From Lutraria lutraria (taxonomy: Eukaryota; Mollusca; Bivalvia; Venerida; Mactridae), in assembly GCA_964023205.1 (NCBI GenBank), contig OZ026837.1:13927479-13991478 (forward strand): a stretch of 64,000 bases of DNA, in the 5' to 3' direction. Under the pieces are notes generated by a model. The model searched no databases. It worked only from the letters and a program-made list of their open reading frames with translations, and had not been told where the DNA came from. Position numbers and translations under genes: made by a program. Shown here piece by piece: positions 49,455 to 62,300 of this stretch; the stretch's first letter is position 1, and each line of letters starts with the position of its first letter.

Positions 49455-49585
49455 GAATACATGGTTGGTGCCGAGATGGAGAAGGTTTATCCGGTGAGGC
49501 TAAGAAAGCTGAAATAGGCGAGCCCATTTTAGCTTTTGTGCCGAACCGGATAAACTTTCTCCATCTCGGCACCAATCATGTATTC
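49455..49585. repeat. Long hairpin repeat, copy 1
   Basis: Arms gaatacatggttggtgccga followed by gatggagaaggtttatccgg and their inverse at 49545-49585 surround a 49-base spacer. A second copy with the same arms is at 51788-51929, and similarity continues on the right side of both (atttatcctgtttct). Confidence 0.85.
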
Positions 49586-49599
49586 AATTTATCCTGTTT

Positions 49600-51780
49600 C
49601 TACTACAAACGATCTATTTCTACAACGAAATCAGTCTCAAAACTCTATTTACTTGGATTTAAAAACACACGTTATGTCTCTCTTTAACAGCTTCATTACC
49701 GTTCCGCATTATGACGCGTCAATAAGTCACATACAACGTCGTGCTATTCAGAATAAAAAGTCAATGAAATACGTTAAGAATTCAAACATCCACTTTATCA
49801 AATAACATTGTATCATTTTATAATATAAAAAGCACACCAAGTTTTAAGATGAGCGGATAACGACGCGTAGTTATATAAAGTGACAAAATAAAGCTTAGGT
49901 TTATCCAGTCACTGCTTTATTAGGTCTAAAAACAATGTAGAAACAGGATAAATATATATAAATCAACACAAATTTACGATGAATTCACTAGTCACAACCA
50001 TGTTCATGGAAGCATCACACACACATATGTAATGAGATAATTTAAATGCAACCTTATGGACAAATAATTGGCTCTGTGCACAGAATGTTTATCCAAGTAC
50101 TGAAAAAAAATACTTAAATCAAATGTTTGTGCTAATTTAGTTTCTTGGAATGAACTGTTGGTGATTCATTTAAAGTGCTGGTTGCTTTTCCTCTCCAGTA
50201 ATTCATACAGGTTGGTTTTGTTTTCGATTTCATATGATTGCACAGAGAGAAAAACAAGCACAAATTGGAAGGTTGGCTTAAAACTAAAACACAAATTATC
50301 TTTAATGTTTTTCCAGTCTCAACTGATTTGACCTTAATAGCTCCTCCAAGTTACCCAACCTAGAATCATCTGCAGTTATAATCTGGATTTAAAGTGTCTG
50401 ATTTAACAATGCAATGATTTTAGACAATGCAAAGACCCGCCCGACAAGAACTACATACAATATTCACAACACACCGAGAACACTTTCCAGCTCAGCAACA
50501 AAACCTCAACTACACGGTTTCCACCCCAAGCCCCTTAACAGTTAACTAAGCATTCCCCAAGACACGGATGTGGAGAGGGGCCGTGAAATTTGTGAGACAT
50601 TCGTACAGTCATCAAATTTGAGAAAGCGGTGATTAAAAAGTTGTCACATCGCACTTGCCGCAGAACTGTGATAATGTCATCTCTAGCTACTCGATTCGGG
50701 CCTTATGATAGCTGGAACTAGGAAGTTACAGTCGAGACTGCTATATCTCCGAGTCGGAGCTTGTTTGCCTTGAAGTTGAACGAGGGTAATGCTTTTCCTA
50801 TGTTTCTATTTAGATTTTTAACGTTGAGGCTTCCAGCCAATTCACCCCCAGACAACTCATTCCTTGGTTATTTTTCCATGGGCCTGTAGTGATTAAAAAT
50901 ATTCTTCCCAAGACTGTTCGGCACTGTATAGTAACGAATCTCCACAAACTGTGACAAAGTTATAACGACTCGCCACAGAACCTGATATGAGTTCTAAAGC
51001 ATATTATTTTACTTATTTCTTGATTCTGTGTGTTTAATTTAATGAAGGATTTTGTTCATTAATGATTATTTATTGTTGCTGATATGATATATCTTCATAT
51101 TAAGTCGTTTATCAACTATTTACCCTTTCTGATTGCTAGTTTTACCTAACTTAACACTTATTTTATCAATTATTAGTATATATAAATTACAAGTTTTAAA
51201 ATAACAATAATTTTGACTTTGAAGTGTATCATTTTTAATTTGTATCTCTGCTGTTATTTCATGTTCACGTTGGCAACTGTACAAAAGTAAAGTTAGTTAA
51301 CAAAAACTTTAAATTATGATAGTTAAATCCCTTTCACACATTCTTTGATCTTATAGTTTTTCGCATGCATGTACATCTTATTTATACTATGTAAAGAACT
51401 ACAAAGATTTCATGACAATTACTACATACTAAACTAAACCGAAACAAAAAAAATATTAATTGTACAAAATTAAATATATTCTAGTAAAATAAATATTTTT
51501 AAACAACCAATAATTGTAACACTTTGTTTAAATATGTCTCTATATATCCTATTTTATGTTAATTGTATTGTAAAATAATTAATTTGAAATTTTGGGTAGC
51601 CTACTTTGATGTTTTGTTTAATTATTTTAACTTTCCTATTGTTTGAAACCCTTTTTTCCTGATTAATTAAATAATTTGACACAAGAAAAAACATTTAAAA
51701 CAACATTTAAACATTACATGTAGTCACTTATCTAATAAAATAAGGGGCAAATTGTCTTGACGGGCGGATATGATATACGT
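49600..51780. other. No gene recognised
   Basis: AT-rich DNA between the two hairpin copies. The stretch 50380-51000 is richer in G and C. Nothing else could be assigned. Confidence 0.35.
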
Positions 51781-51787
51781 GTATAGA

Positions 51788-51929
51788 GAATACATGGTTG
51801 GTGCCGAGATGGAGAAGGTTTATCCAGTGAGTCTTAGAAAGCTGTAATTGGTGATCCTCTGGCAAGCCCATTTTAACTTTCATGCCGAACTAAATAAACT
51901 TTCTCCATCTCAGCACCAACCATGTATTC
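51788..51929. repeat. Long hairpin repeat, copy 2
   Basis: Same family as 49455-49585, in the same orientation, with a slightly longer, altered middle (tggtgatcctctggcaag) and a few substitutions in the right arm. Confidence 0.85.
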
Positions 51930-52698
51930 GATTTATCCTGTTTCTTCAGCAAAATATATGTTTCTACACAGAAATATTAGTCTCATTAAATATTAAATAT
52001 GCTAGAGATCATTTAATTAGGTTACTAGATACCTATTTTCAATAATATTAAAGTTAAACTTTCAGTAATTATGTGAATTCTTGTCAAAGCTAATCTTCAG
52101 CAAAATATTGACAGTTCTAGGACAGGCCCGAAAATCTGAGTAGAAACTACTCTGACTGTAATTAGTAGATAACTGTATCATGTGGTCAGTATAACACCAG
52201 GGGGACTAACCATAAAACTGTCATTTATCACTTGATCGCTAAATTCCTTAATATGTTACACATTGCCTGGTTGGTAAGACTGTGGTAAGACTTCCTGATT
52301 CTATTGAGGAATGCCCTGTAAAAATTAATAAAAGATCATGGACAGATACTGATTGTCCCTGAAACAAAGCTGTTACAATTATTGTGTCAACATCCAGCCT
52401 TTTTTGACAACTAAAAGACACAATATTTCTGAGCACATTTACCTAACTGGCCATATTTAACTTTAAAGTTAAATTAACCCATGTCGTATACCATCTTATG
52501 TATATATATTGTTTTGCTATAAAACAGGTATGTTTTAATGCAATAAATGTTTGAAGTTGAAGTGTTAGAATGGAACTGGGCTTGATTTGAACTCTTGAAT
52601 TCTTATTACCCGTTACCCGTTACCATCCCGTACACCAAATAACACGATAACGTTATTATTACGGCACACTGACTTGGATGTTTTGACTAAGAATTTAG

Positions 52699-52836
52699 CA
52701 CAGGCACCTGGTTGTTAATGATAAAAAATATCTTTCGCTGATCGAAAAAAAAATAATGATAAAAATTGGTACTATTACCAATTTTTTGTTCGATCAGTGA
52801 AAGACATTTTTTATCATTAACAACCAGGTGCCTGTG
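52699..52836. repeat. Near-perfect large palindrome
   Basis: Arms cacaggcacctggttgttaa and onward to gctgatcgaa pair with ttcgatcagtgaaagac and onward to ttaacaaccaggtgcctgtg, about 48 bp each with very few mismatches. The middle also contains aattggt/accaatt. It is a foldback element or MITE. Confidence 0.85.
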
Positions 52837-53366
52837 GAATTTAACATAACTCGCTGTCATAAACAATAAGGCACATTTCTGGTTGTACCTTTGCACTGAA
52901 AGATTGACCACAAAAACAAAGTGGTTAATTATTGATTTATTTCCGAACTGAAATAGTATGTTTTACTGATATTCAAATGGCGACAATCATTAAGCAGCAA
53001 ATCTGTGCGTTTAGCTACAATACATATATACTGGTCTATGTCATAACAAAATGAGGCATTTGAATTTTTTTTTTAAAATGTTTGTATATAGTTTACGAGC
53101 ATTTACACATTCTACGTGTCACGTGGTGTGTACGGTGTTTATACTATAATTTACATGTAAAATATCATACAGCAAACACAGTGTGATAAAATAATATAAA
53201 CATACACGAAAACACAGAGTAAAAACTGATAACAGTATCGATTTTCGGATGCAATAGGTTCGGACAGATTCGAGAATGGACCAAAAACGAATATTCGGAT
53301 ATCTTCGAGTATCTCGATTGAATATTATCATTCTTGATACTCGTCAATATAAACACCAATAATGCA

Positions 53367-56300
53367 TTAAGGAACTGCTGTAGTATTGACAAGTGCTTGT
53401 GAGAATGCATCTAACTCAAACATTGATGAACCCCAAGTGTTTATGGCGAGTGTAAGACACAACACAGCCAGTATGTTCATCGGTAGACCAGCGATCGCCT
53501 GTCAATATGAAAGACACATAGAAATAATTACATTCTAATACAAGCAACATTGCATGTTAACAGATTTTAAATACTGTATACATGTACGAATATGCATAAT
53601 CTTTCTAGAGAATAAATACTTCTTTTTGGTGACCAATTTAAAAGACGTAAATGTAGGTTACCTTAAACGAATATGATGGAATTTTACGATGTTTGAAAAT
53701 GAATTCAGCGTTAAGAAAAAATCGATAATAATAAAAAGAACACTTAAAAATAATTCCAAAAAAAATCAAGAAATGCCTGCGAAATGGAAACAAGAACTAG
53801 TGCAAGTCATTTTAAATCATACATCAAGTGCATCGATTGTTATTTACATTTTTTTTGTAGAAGAAAATATAGCGTTACCATGTCCGGTATTGTTAAATAA
53901 CCAGTTGAGAAGACAATAGCATTCGGCGGAGTTGCCACTGGCAACATAAATGCGAAGGAACACGCGACAGTCGCAGACATCATCAAATACAACGGATGGA
54001 TGGAGGTCTGTAAACCCTGAAAATAAAAGAAATAAAATGACGCTTGATAATCATAATGACAATAGAAATAATTATTCCAATAAATTATTGTAAAACAATG
54101 AAACTTAACAACCTCTCTAGAGCGACCCTCTCTTGAGCAACAACCTCCTTTAAACAACAGCAAGAGGTTTTCACACATAATGATTTAACTATTAACTATT
54201 TTATCCTCTCTAGAACAACAACCTCTCAACAACAACTTAATTTTGCTACTCCAAAAAGGTTGGCTTTGAAGTGGTTGCATTGTATTTGTTTTATAGAGGA
54301 AACATAATTTTGACCGAATCACTTAGATGACAAACTTTCAAAAACTTAACCATCTCTAAAAGGTATATGAAAGGGTTCAATACAGTGTCTTACAGTATCC
54401 ATCTCAGTCCACAGTTTAAATAAGGAGAGTGTTAGGTTTGCAGCTCAAACACAGTCACAGACCGTGTTGCATGTTTTCTGAGACGACCTTATTGCGCACA
54501 CAAAGTATAAATTTAACCTTTCATTCTCAATGTAGTGATTCATTACATACTAAATACCATGGACAGATTTTACTTTATTGGGTCAAGTTGGCTATATAAA
54601 AATACAGTGGGCTGATTAAGCTGTTTTATGGGCTGATGGTCTTTTTTGGAGGGGGGCAGACCTAATACGGGGTCGATTATGCTTGGGTCTGATTTGATAT
54701 AGGACCTATATAACTTTGGACAGATATTTAACTTGCTTCCAATATAACAGATCACAATGTTGTGGTGATCCTAATTGTCTTAATTATATTCTACTCCTCG
54801 TATTAATCACGTGTTTATATAATTATGTTCTAGTAGGTATAAATCAAAGTACTGAAAATACTCATGGAAACTAAACTTACATAGACTTGTACCGCAACAT
54901 GGAACGCGAGCTACTACAATTGCATGGCCGGTGTAGATAAACGTAATACTTTGGTTCGCATAAAAAATCATGAACGCCGAACGAGTGACGGCTGCGGAAA
55001 GCTGAACAATCGTTCAGTTTCCTAAAAAGGGTTCAAGATGGAACTGTGTGCTCATTTGCTGATACTAGCCTGATAACATAAAACCATCATGTGAATCTGT
55101 TAGCTAATACTAACAACATACTAAGTGCATCACTTTATTCCTAGAATGGTTACTAGCTAAAACAATTCAAAGTATATTTCATGATCGTAATTATAATAAA
55201 TTCGGTTTCTTTTGCTTACCAATTCCTTCAATATTGGCATCAGTAATGTAGCTGTGGCCGTATTACTTGTGATCTCTGTGGCACCCGCAACAATGAGACA
55301 TATTATAAGGTTCATCACCCACTTATCCATACTGGAGAATACTGTGAGAGAGTTCCCCACCCACTCTGATAAATGTGAGTCCTGAAATATACAATTCAAA
55401 TGTAACAAAGTTATTCTTAGTGTATTTATCAAAATATTATAATTATAAAATAACAGTACAACCTCTCCAGAGCGGCCCTCACTTGAGCAACCACGTCCCT
55501 TCAACAACAGCATGAAAGTTCCCCACTTTACGATGTAAGTATTAATTTAATCTCTCTAGAGTAACAGCCTCTCAACTATGACATGTTTTTGCTACTCCCA
55601 AAGGGTGTTACTTTGGAGAGGTTGCACAGAACATCCAGATTCTAACACTGTATCGACTGACATTTTTTAACAAACATCATCTCTCGACTCACAGGTAAAT
55701 TGCATTAATTAATATACAAATGTATTTAGTATGAAATCATTTAGGTAATTTAAAATGATGTAGGGCACCAAAGAATTACAACTGTGTGCTTTGATGATGT
55801 GAAAAAGGTGTGTGGTTAGAATATTTGAATAGGCCTGGAAAAGGATAGTGTTTTTTGCATTTTTGTGGCAAATGTCCGGTTAGAACCATTCAGAAAAATA
55901 CTCTATCTGGTTTTCACGCTTAGATGAGACATTAACATCGTGAATTGTTTTTTACAGTTCTTTTAGTTACAATAGCCGTTCCTTGGAGCGCTATATTATT
56001 TTCCTTTACTTTTACGTGTTTTTATAATAAAAGCAAATTTCATCTTAGAAGCGGCAGATGCGCGATGACGTATTGTACTACCATTGTGTATGTGTAAAAT
56101 ACGAATCAAAGAAAGATTGTGATATAAACGTATGATTGAGTTTTTCTTACTTCGCTGGCTTTAGCAATGGCAAACCCTCCTCCTAGGAGAATTATAACAC
56201 CCCACGGTAATTTCTGCACTGCTTCTTTCCAAAATAATATAGGTTTATACGTCGGTGGCTCTGAAACGATTGATAAATGTATAATTTCAATTGCAACAAC

Positions 56301-59300
56301 ATTTAAGAAAATTTGATAAAGACAATAGGTACATGTAGATGGATTTATTCGGAACCAAGGAATTCGAATTATCGGGGATTTACTGTATATGATAATAACC
56401 TTACATTATTTTATCTATATTCATATCGTTAATATTCTATTTGCGATATGAACTGTATAAAATACAACAAAATGCATTGCTACAGTTATGAATGATACCA
56501 ATAAGTTTGAATACATGGGAGATTTGATTTGTATACTGGTCCTAATTTACTGACACGCATATTCTATTTACTTTTTAGACAGTGGCAAGGACTACATGTA
56601 TGTATACAAGTCATTGACAGTGGTAAGCGTATTTCGTGAAGACAATGATAGACATACAACAATTCAATAACAAAATAAAAATTAATTTCAACATTATTAT
56701 TATTTTATAATACCATGTTGCAGGAATACAATATTTAAATTTTACCTCGTTTTGATAAACAGAGCACATTAGGAACTTCCGCCGGAAGTAGGAACAACAG
56801 CACACTGAGCAACATACACGGTGTAGAATCAGAAACATAGCTAAAAATAGAACATCATGTTTAATGTAAAAAGACTTGAAATCACTGTAACCTCTCACTA
56901 ACAGAGGGTCGTGGGGTTTAAGCCCAGCTACCGACCATGTCTCTTAATGTGAGAAAGTAGGCAGTTATTTACGGACGATGGGAGTCTAGTACTGGTTCTT
57001 CCCAGGAACGTTGGTTTAGTTGAACTGCCTGCTTCATATGACAAACATTCAGTAAGCAACTCATTCAGATGAAAGAAAATGGTATAAACAATATTTACCA
57101 ATTAAGATTAAAATGCAAAGCCGGACTTTAGCAGCGAATGTTTTTGATCACATTAATAATTCCAATTCAGAAATTCCCTTTTGAGTATTTCTACGACTAC
57201 ATGTTATGTCCATATTTAAAGTGTCAGTATCTTATATCCTCGTACTAATAAACTAGAACGTTACTTACCCTTTTTTAAATGCAGCAGTAGAACCCCACCC
57301 TTGCATATTCGGCGGAGCTCTGAACAACCACAGACAAACGAGTGCAATAAACACAATCAAAACCTGAAACTCGCAAAACCTGAAAAATGGCGGGAAAATT
57401 ATATTTAAAAATGGCTTCATAATAACAAATGTCTTATTAAATTGTAACTTGTATGATTTATGCAAAAACTCGTCGCTATTTTCAAGAGAAACTGTGAACT
57501 TCAATACAATTTGTTACATACCGGCATCGCACAATAAATTATGGAAACACGTTTATTATTATAACGTTCATTGTTATGATTGCTCAGAGTTAATATAGCA
57601 TGCATATAAACGACATTGAATCAAATCGTTGTAATTGTTATTTTATCATTGGTATTAGATAACGCTATTCGAAAACGGGAAACTCCTATTAGTCAATAGA
57701 CAATGGCAGGCGGAATGTGCTTCAAACATCGAGTTACGACGTATAGGTACATGAACACTACCAAGTCGAACTCAGTCTGACTGATTGAGATTCTCAAATT
57801 CCCCGCAGCGGTTACTTCCCTTGATCAGTATAGATACAGTAGCAAAGCGTGACGTAACCGGTGCGAGGAGTTTGGGAAATTGTTGAACTTTTTATATAGT
57901 CTGTAAGATGATAATTATAAACCTTGTTTAAAAAATCTGTAAATAGATGATTCCGATTAAACAAATAGTATTCATTATTCATGATTTAATCTATTGTTTC
58001 AAAATCAAAAGGCTGAAAGTTCACACTATTTTAAATACATGTAGTTCACAATGCTATACAAAATATGTTTATTACTTACGACAGACGACCAAGTTCTTTA
58101 AACCGTCTATTTATAGTTGCTGATATTGCTTTCTTATGAGACGGATCTGACCTCTTGAAACATCTGGGTAAACAAATAGAATGTATTCTTATTGAATGTA
58201 ACTGGCAGTGACGATGACTTTCCCGATCATAAGACGAACATAAACTGCTATTTAAGTTATGATCATCTGCACCTAGTTGTATAAACATTGGTTAATTCTA
58301 ACCACTGGCTAATTGTGAGGTTAAGTTAATTTTTAGGTTTGTATAAAATTATGGGCAAGTTTTACCAGATATCATTTCTAGTTAGATTTAACCCAATTTG
58401 TGTGTAATCATTCAGAACGTCGTTAAACTCATCAATTTGTCTGTTGACTTGTTTGAATCGTTCAGTTTGGTTTGCATATTAACCTAACCTTAAACATTAC
58501 CACGAAGTTAAATTTAACCAACGTTTATACAATCGGATACAATACATTACGTCCATACATGTAAACTGTCCACATTTACAATCAATCAATTTACTTTGAC
58601 TTCTTGCCGAAAATGTCAAAGATATAACATCTGTTACAAGTCAGTTTCATAAAGAACTAGAGGGTTTGAAACTGCTTGTGCAATTGTGTATTTTAGGTTA
58701 TTGGCTACCAATACGTAAGAAGGTACGTTATGGTCAAAGCTGATTGACTGGTTCCCAAGATGTTGTTGTTGTTGTTGTTTTTATCAAATACTTCAGCATA
58801 AACATGCCATTGGTTAGGCTATTTTCTCTGAGAATTGAAGATACTGCCACAACAACAAATGAGTACCTTAAACCAAGAAAATATTGCGATTGTGATAAAT
58901 GTTGTATCAAAGTCCCTTACCCACATCGGAGAAAGACCAGCGCCAGCCACAGCCATCCTAGAACAGCGGTAAGAAGGGACAAGGGGAAACCAAATCCCAT
59001 CCACTTAGCAAATGATACTGGAGATTCTGATCCTGTACGTGCCATGTAAAATCTGTACAAGACAAGAAACACGAATCGATTCTATAGAATGTCAGCATTA
59101 CGGTTATAAGCACTCGACCGGTAATAGTTTTACTGCCGTCCCTTGACTTGTGCATGTCGATATTTTCATTTAAGTGAACTATATCACCAATAATAAATAA
59201 AGTTTCCTTTTAAAAAGGAAAGGCTTGTCTGGTTGTTGCTGATAAAAGTTAGTTCTGATACCATAACTAAATTGGTTCACTTTATTTCGTCTTGTTGACC

Positions 59301-62300
59301 ATTTTAGTTATGGAATTGTCCTCTTTCAAAGTCAACAGGTAGTCTGAAACATCGGTATATTTTTCTATTTATAGATTTTCCTATAATTCATCGTACTGTA
59401 CACAAGTTTTAAATTGCATCAGAGAAAGCGTTTCGCAAGTTAAATTATAGTAGGGGTGTATTTCATTAATTAATTAATCCTCCGCTTATTACCTTCAGCA
59501 ATTATGTTGATAATTAAACAAAGAGCTAGTAAAGTAAAAATAATTGAGACTGCGTTAATATATCTTATCTTTTCGTGCCTTAACAGTTGATGGAACATGC
59601 CGATTTATAGTGAAACACCCCGATTTTACAATGAAATCGCAAATGTGTACATCAAAATCACGTGACAAAATTATTGGCGGCAATAGCTTTCCGCAGGTTT
59701 CATTATAGAAGGGGCTTCCTTAAATTCTCTTGAACAATCCTCCGCTAATATGTCTTTCAGTAATGATTAAAATAATTGATTTAAATATATTGTACATAGT
59801 AACAGAAAAAATAGACAGTTTTAAAATGTGTACCTTTACGTGTAATTAATGTTAATAGAACAAACCGATCTTTAGTGAAACACCCTGATTTCATAATAGA
59901 CTAGCACAGTGAAGTTGGTACACTCAAGTCATGTGATACCGATTCACACAGTAAGCGTAAACCAATCACCGGACTGTTAACATATAGCTCTCAACCAATC
60001 GCCGGACTCTTAACATTTTTGTGCACTTGTACCCAGCTTTCGTATTGCATCTACCAGCATCTAGGGAACAAACGTAACCGAAAACAATACATAGGCTTGG
60101 AGCCGTAGCTCCAAGCCAAAAAGCTATGCCCACCTACCGCCCTATATTTTCTGTGGTATTAATGGAAACCATAAAACAGTAAACAAACACACACCATTCA
60201 GCCAACTAGTCGTATTTAAGTAAATCTTTCAAGCAATTTAAACAGATAAGCGTACAGTATGTGTGAAGTAAGTCAAACAGATATTTAATATGAATGTAAT
60301 GACAGTAAGTATTACAGCAATGAAAAAAAATGCAGACAAAACACAAATAAAATGATACTAGTATAATATCGATCAGCATTTCAGTAATGAATATATTACT
60401 GATAATATTTTGATCCGACAGTTTTTCAAATACATGATATATGAAATAAAATGGAAAAAGTGATGCTCACGATAAATTATCTTCTAATTATTCTCCATTA
60501 ATTTGGGGTTAACGCTGTTTTTTAACAACTTTTCATCTAATTACGGTGGCCTGTTCACTTCTGTGCGGTATTCTAACCAGTACTAACTTACCATTCCTCT
60601 AGGAACCGACAATTTCTCCACATACGAAGGAAAGTCGACATTGTTGTCAAATGTTCATGGAAGGTTATGACCTGCCGTGATCGGGAATCCAACCCGGATC
60701 ACCAGATTACAAATCCAGCGCACTAACCTTTGGACCAAGGTCACGGCTAAAACATATTTCATTGAAAACAAAGATAGCCTCAACGCTCTAGAACTTACTT
60801 ATCTGCCTGTTCTTTGAAAACTAGATTTGGTGGTGTTCCTGTCAGTGTGGCGATCCCACCAATATTAGCACCATAAGCAACACTCAGAGCAAAAGCTTTC
60901 GCAAGACGTCGCAGCTCGGGTCTTCCTCCTTCAAGAGCTTCGTGTTGTTTGTTTTCTTCTGTGACTTGATATCTGCAGAATGAAAATGTTTCTTGTATGT
61001 CTGGACCTTAAGCATTCTTTTGAAATGCAACCTTTTCAAGCAAGACAACAATGTCCAATTTATACTCGCGCGGTTATGTGATTCCTGTTGTGCAAGCACG
61101 ACCCTGCTGTGCATGGGAGAACCTGTTGTGCAAACAAGTCCCATGTGTGAAAGGGAGACTCTGTTGTGCAAGCAACCCAATTGTGCAAGGGAGACCTTGT
61201 AGTACAAGCGAGACCCTATTGTAAAAGCATGACCCTGTCGTACAAGCGAGTCCCGATTGTAAAAGCAAGACCATGTTGCTTAAGGGAGACCCTGTTGTGC
61301 AAGCTAGATCCTGTTGTACAAGCAATACCCTGTTGTGCAAGCGAGATTCTGTTGTACAAGGGAGACAACTTCGGGAAATACTGCATGAACGTTCGACAGA
61401 TCAGCTTAGGTTGTTTCCTAAACGAAAGATCATAAGACGACATAAGGGTGAAACTTTTGTATATAACGATTGTATTTTTTTATACAGAAATACCTACACA
61501 ATTGTCAATGTATGCTAAATACAAACACTTTTAGTAACTATAAATTGACGGCAAATGTCTATACATACTTCTGGGCTGATGATGTCTTGCTCTCATCTGC
61601 AGTTTCTTCAGTGGTACCTTTAAATTCATTATCTACATGGATATCGTCCATGGTAACCTTCGCTGATGGATTTACCTCAGTAGATATCTGTCGCAAAGGA
61701 ACTGGATAATTGTCTGTCGCTTTAGTGAGTTTGTCTAAATTAGACAGACCTCCGTTAGAGCCTTCATCGCTTTGATATGCCGTGTTCTCAACGCCCTGTT
61801 CGTCTACAGTAATAAAAGTTACTAAAGTTAATTAATATCATATTTCGAACATTTAAAATAAGTTTAACGGCTATATGACAGAGCAACTGAGACAAGACAC
61901 GTTTTTGAGTTATCTCAAGTACAAGAGGAATTTGACAGGCGTAAATATTACAAGCGTGCTCTGGAAGATAACAGAATGATGACAAAAGATATTCTATTGG
62001 TCGGTTATTTACATTTTTTTACCAATTAGTACTATTTGAAATTCATATAATAAGATATAAAAGTTGTCAAGACTGAATAAACCGACATCACCATGTAATA
62101 AATACACATGCACTGATTTCGTGTATGTTATTTTGAAATCAGTATCAAGATGAAAACATCATAGTTCAGATTATTTAGTAATTAAAAGTTACAGTCGTTG
62201 CCAAGAGAACGATCAAGTTGACTTCATATTCATTTCTCGTATTATTCCAAATCTGACTGATAATCATAATGAACTATTCGTCAATTCTTTTATTCACTTC

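Noticed and set aside
56340..56395. Possible second pogo-like MITE (ttcggaaccaaggaattcga...gatttactgta).
   Set aside because: Only one end is convincing; the rest is too diverged to call.
60884..61443. Several overlapping open frames on both strands with Cys/Thr/Leu repeats.
   Set aside because: They are reading frames through the 19-bp minisatellite, whose period is not a multiple of three, and through SLC13 exon 60799-60972.
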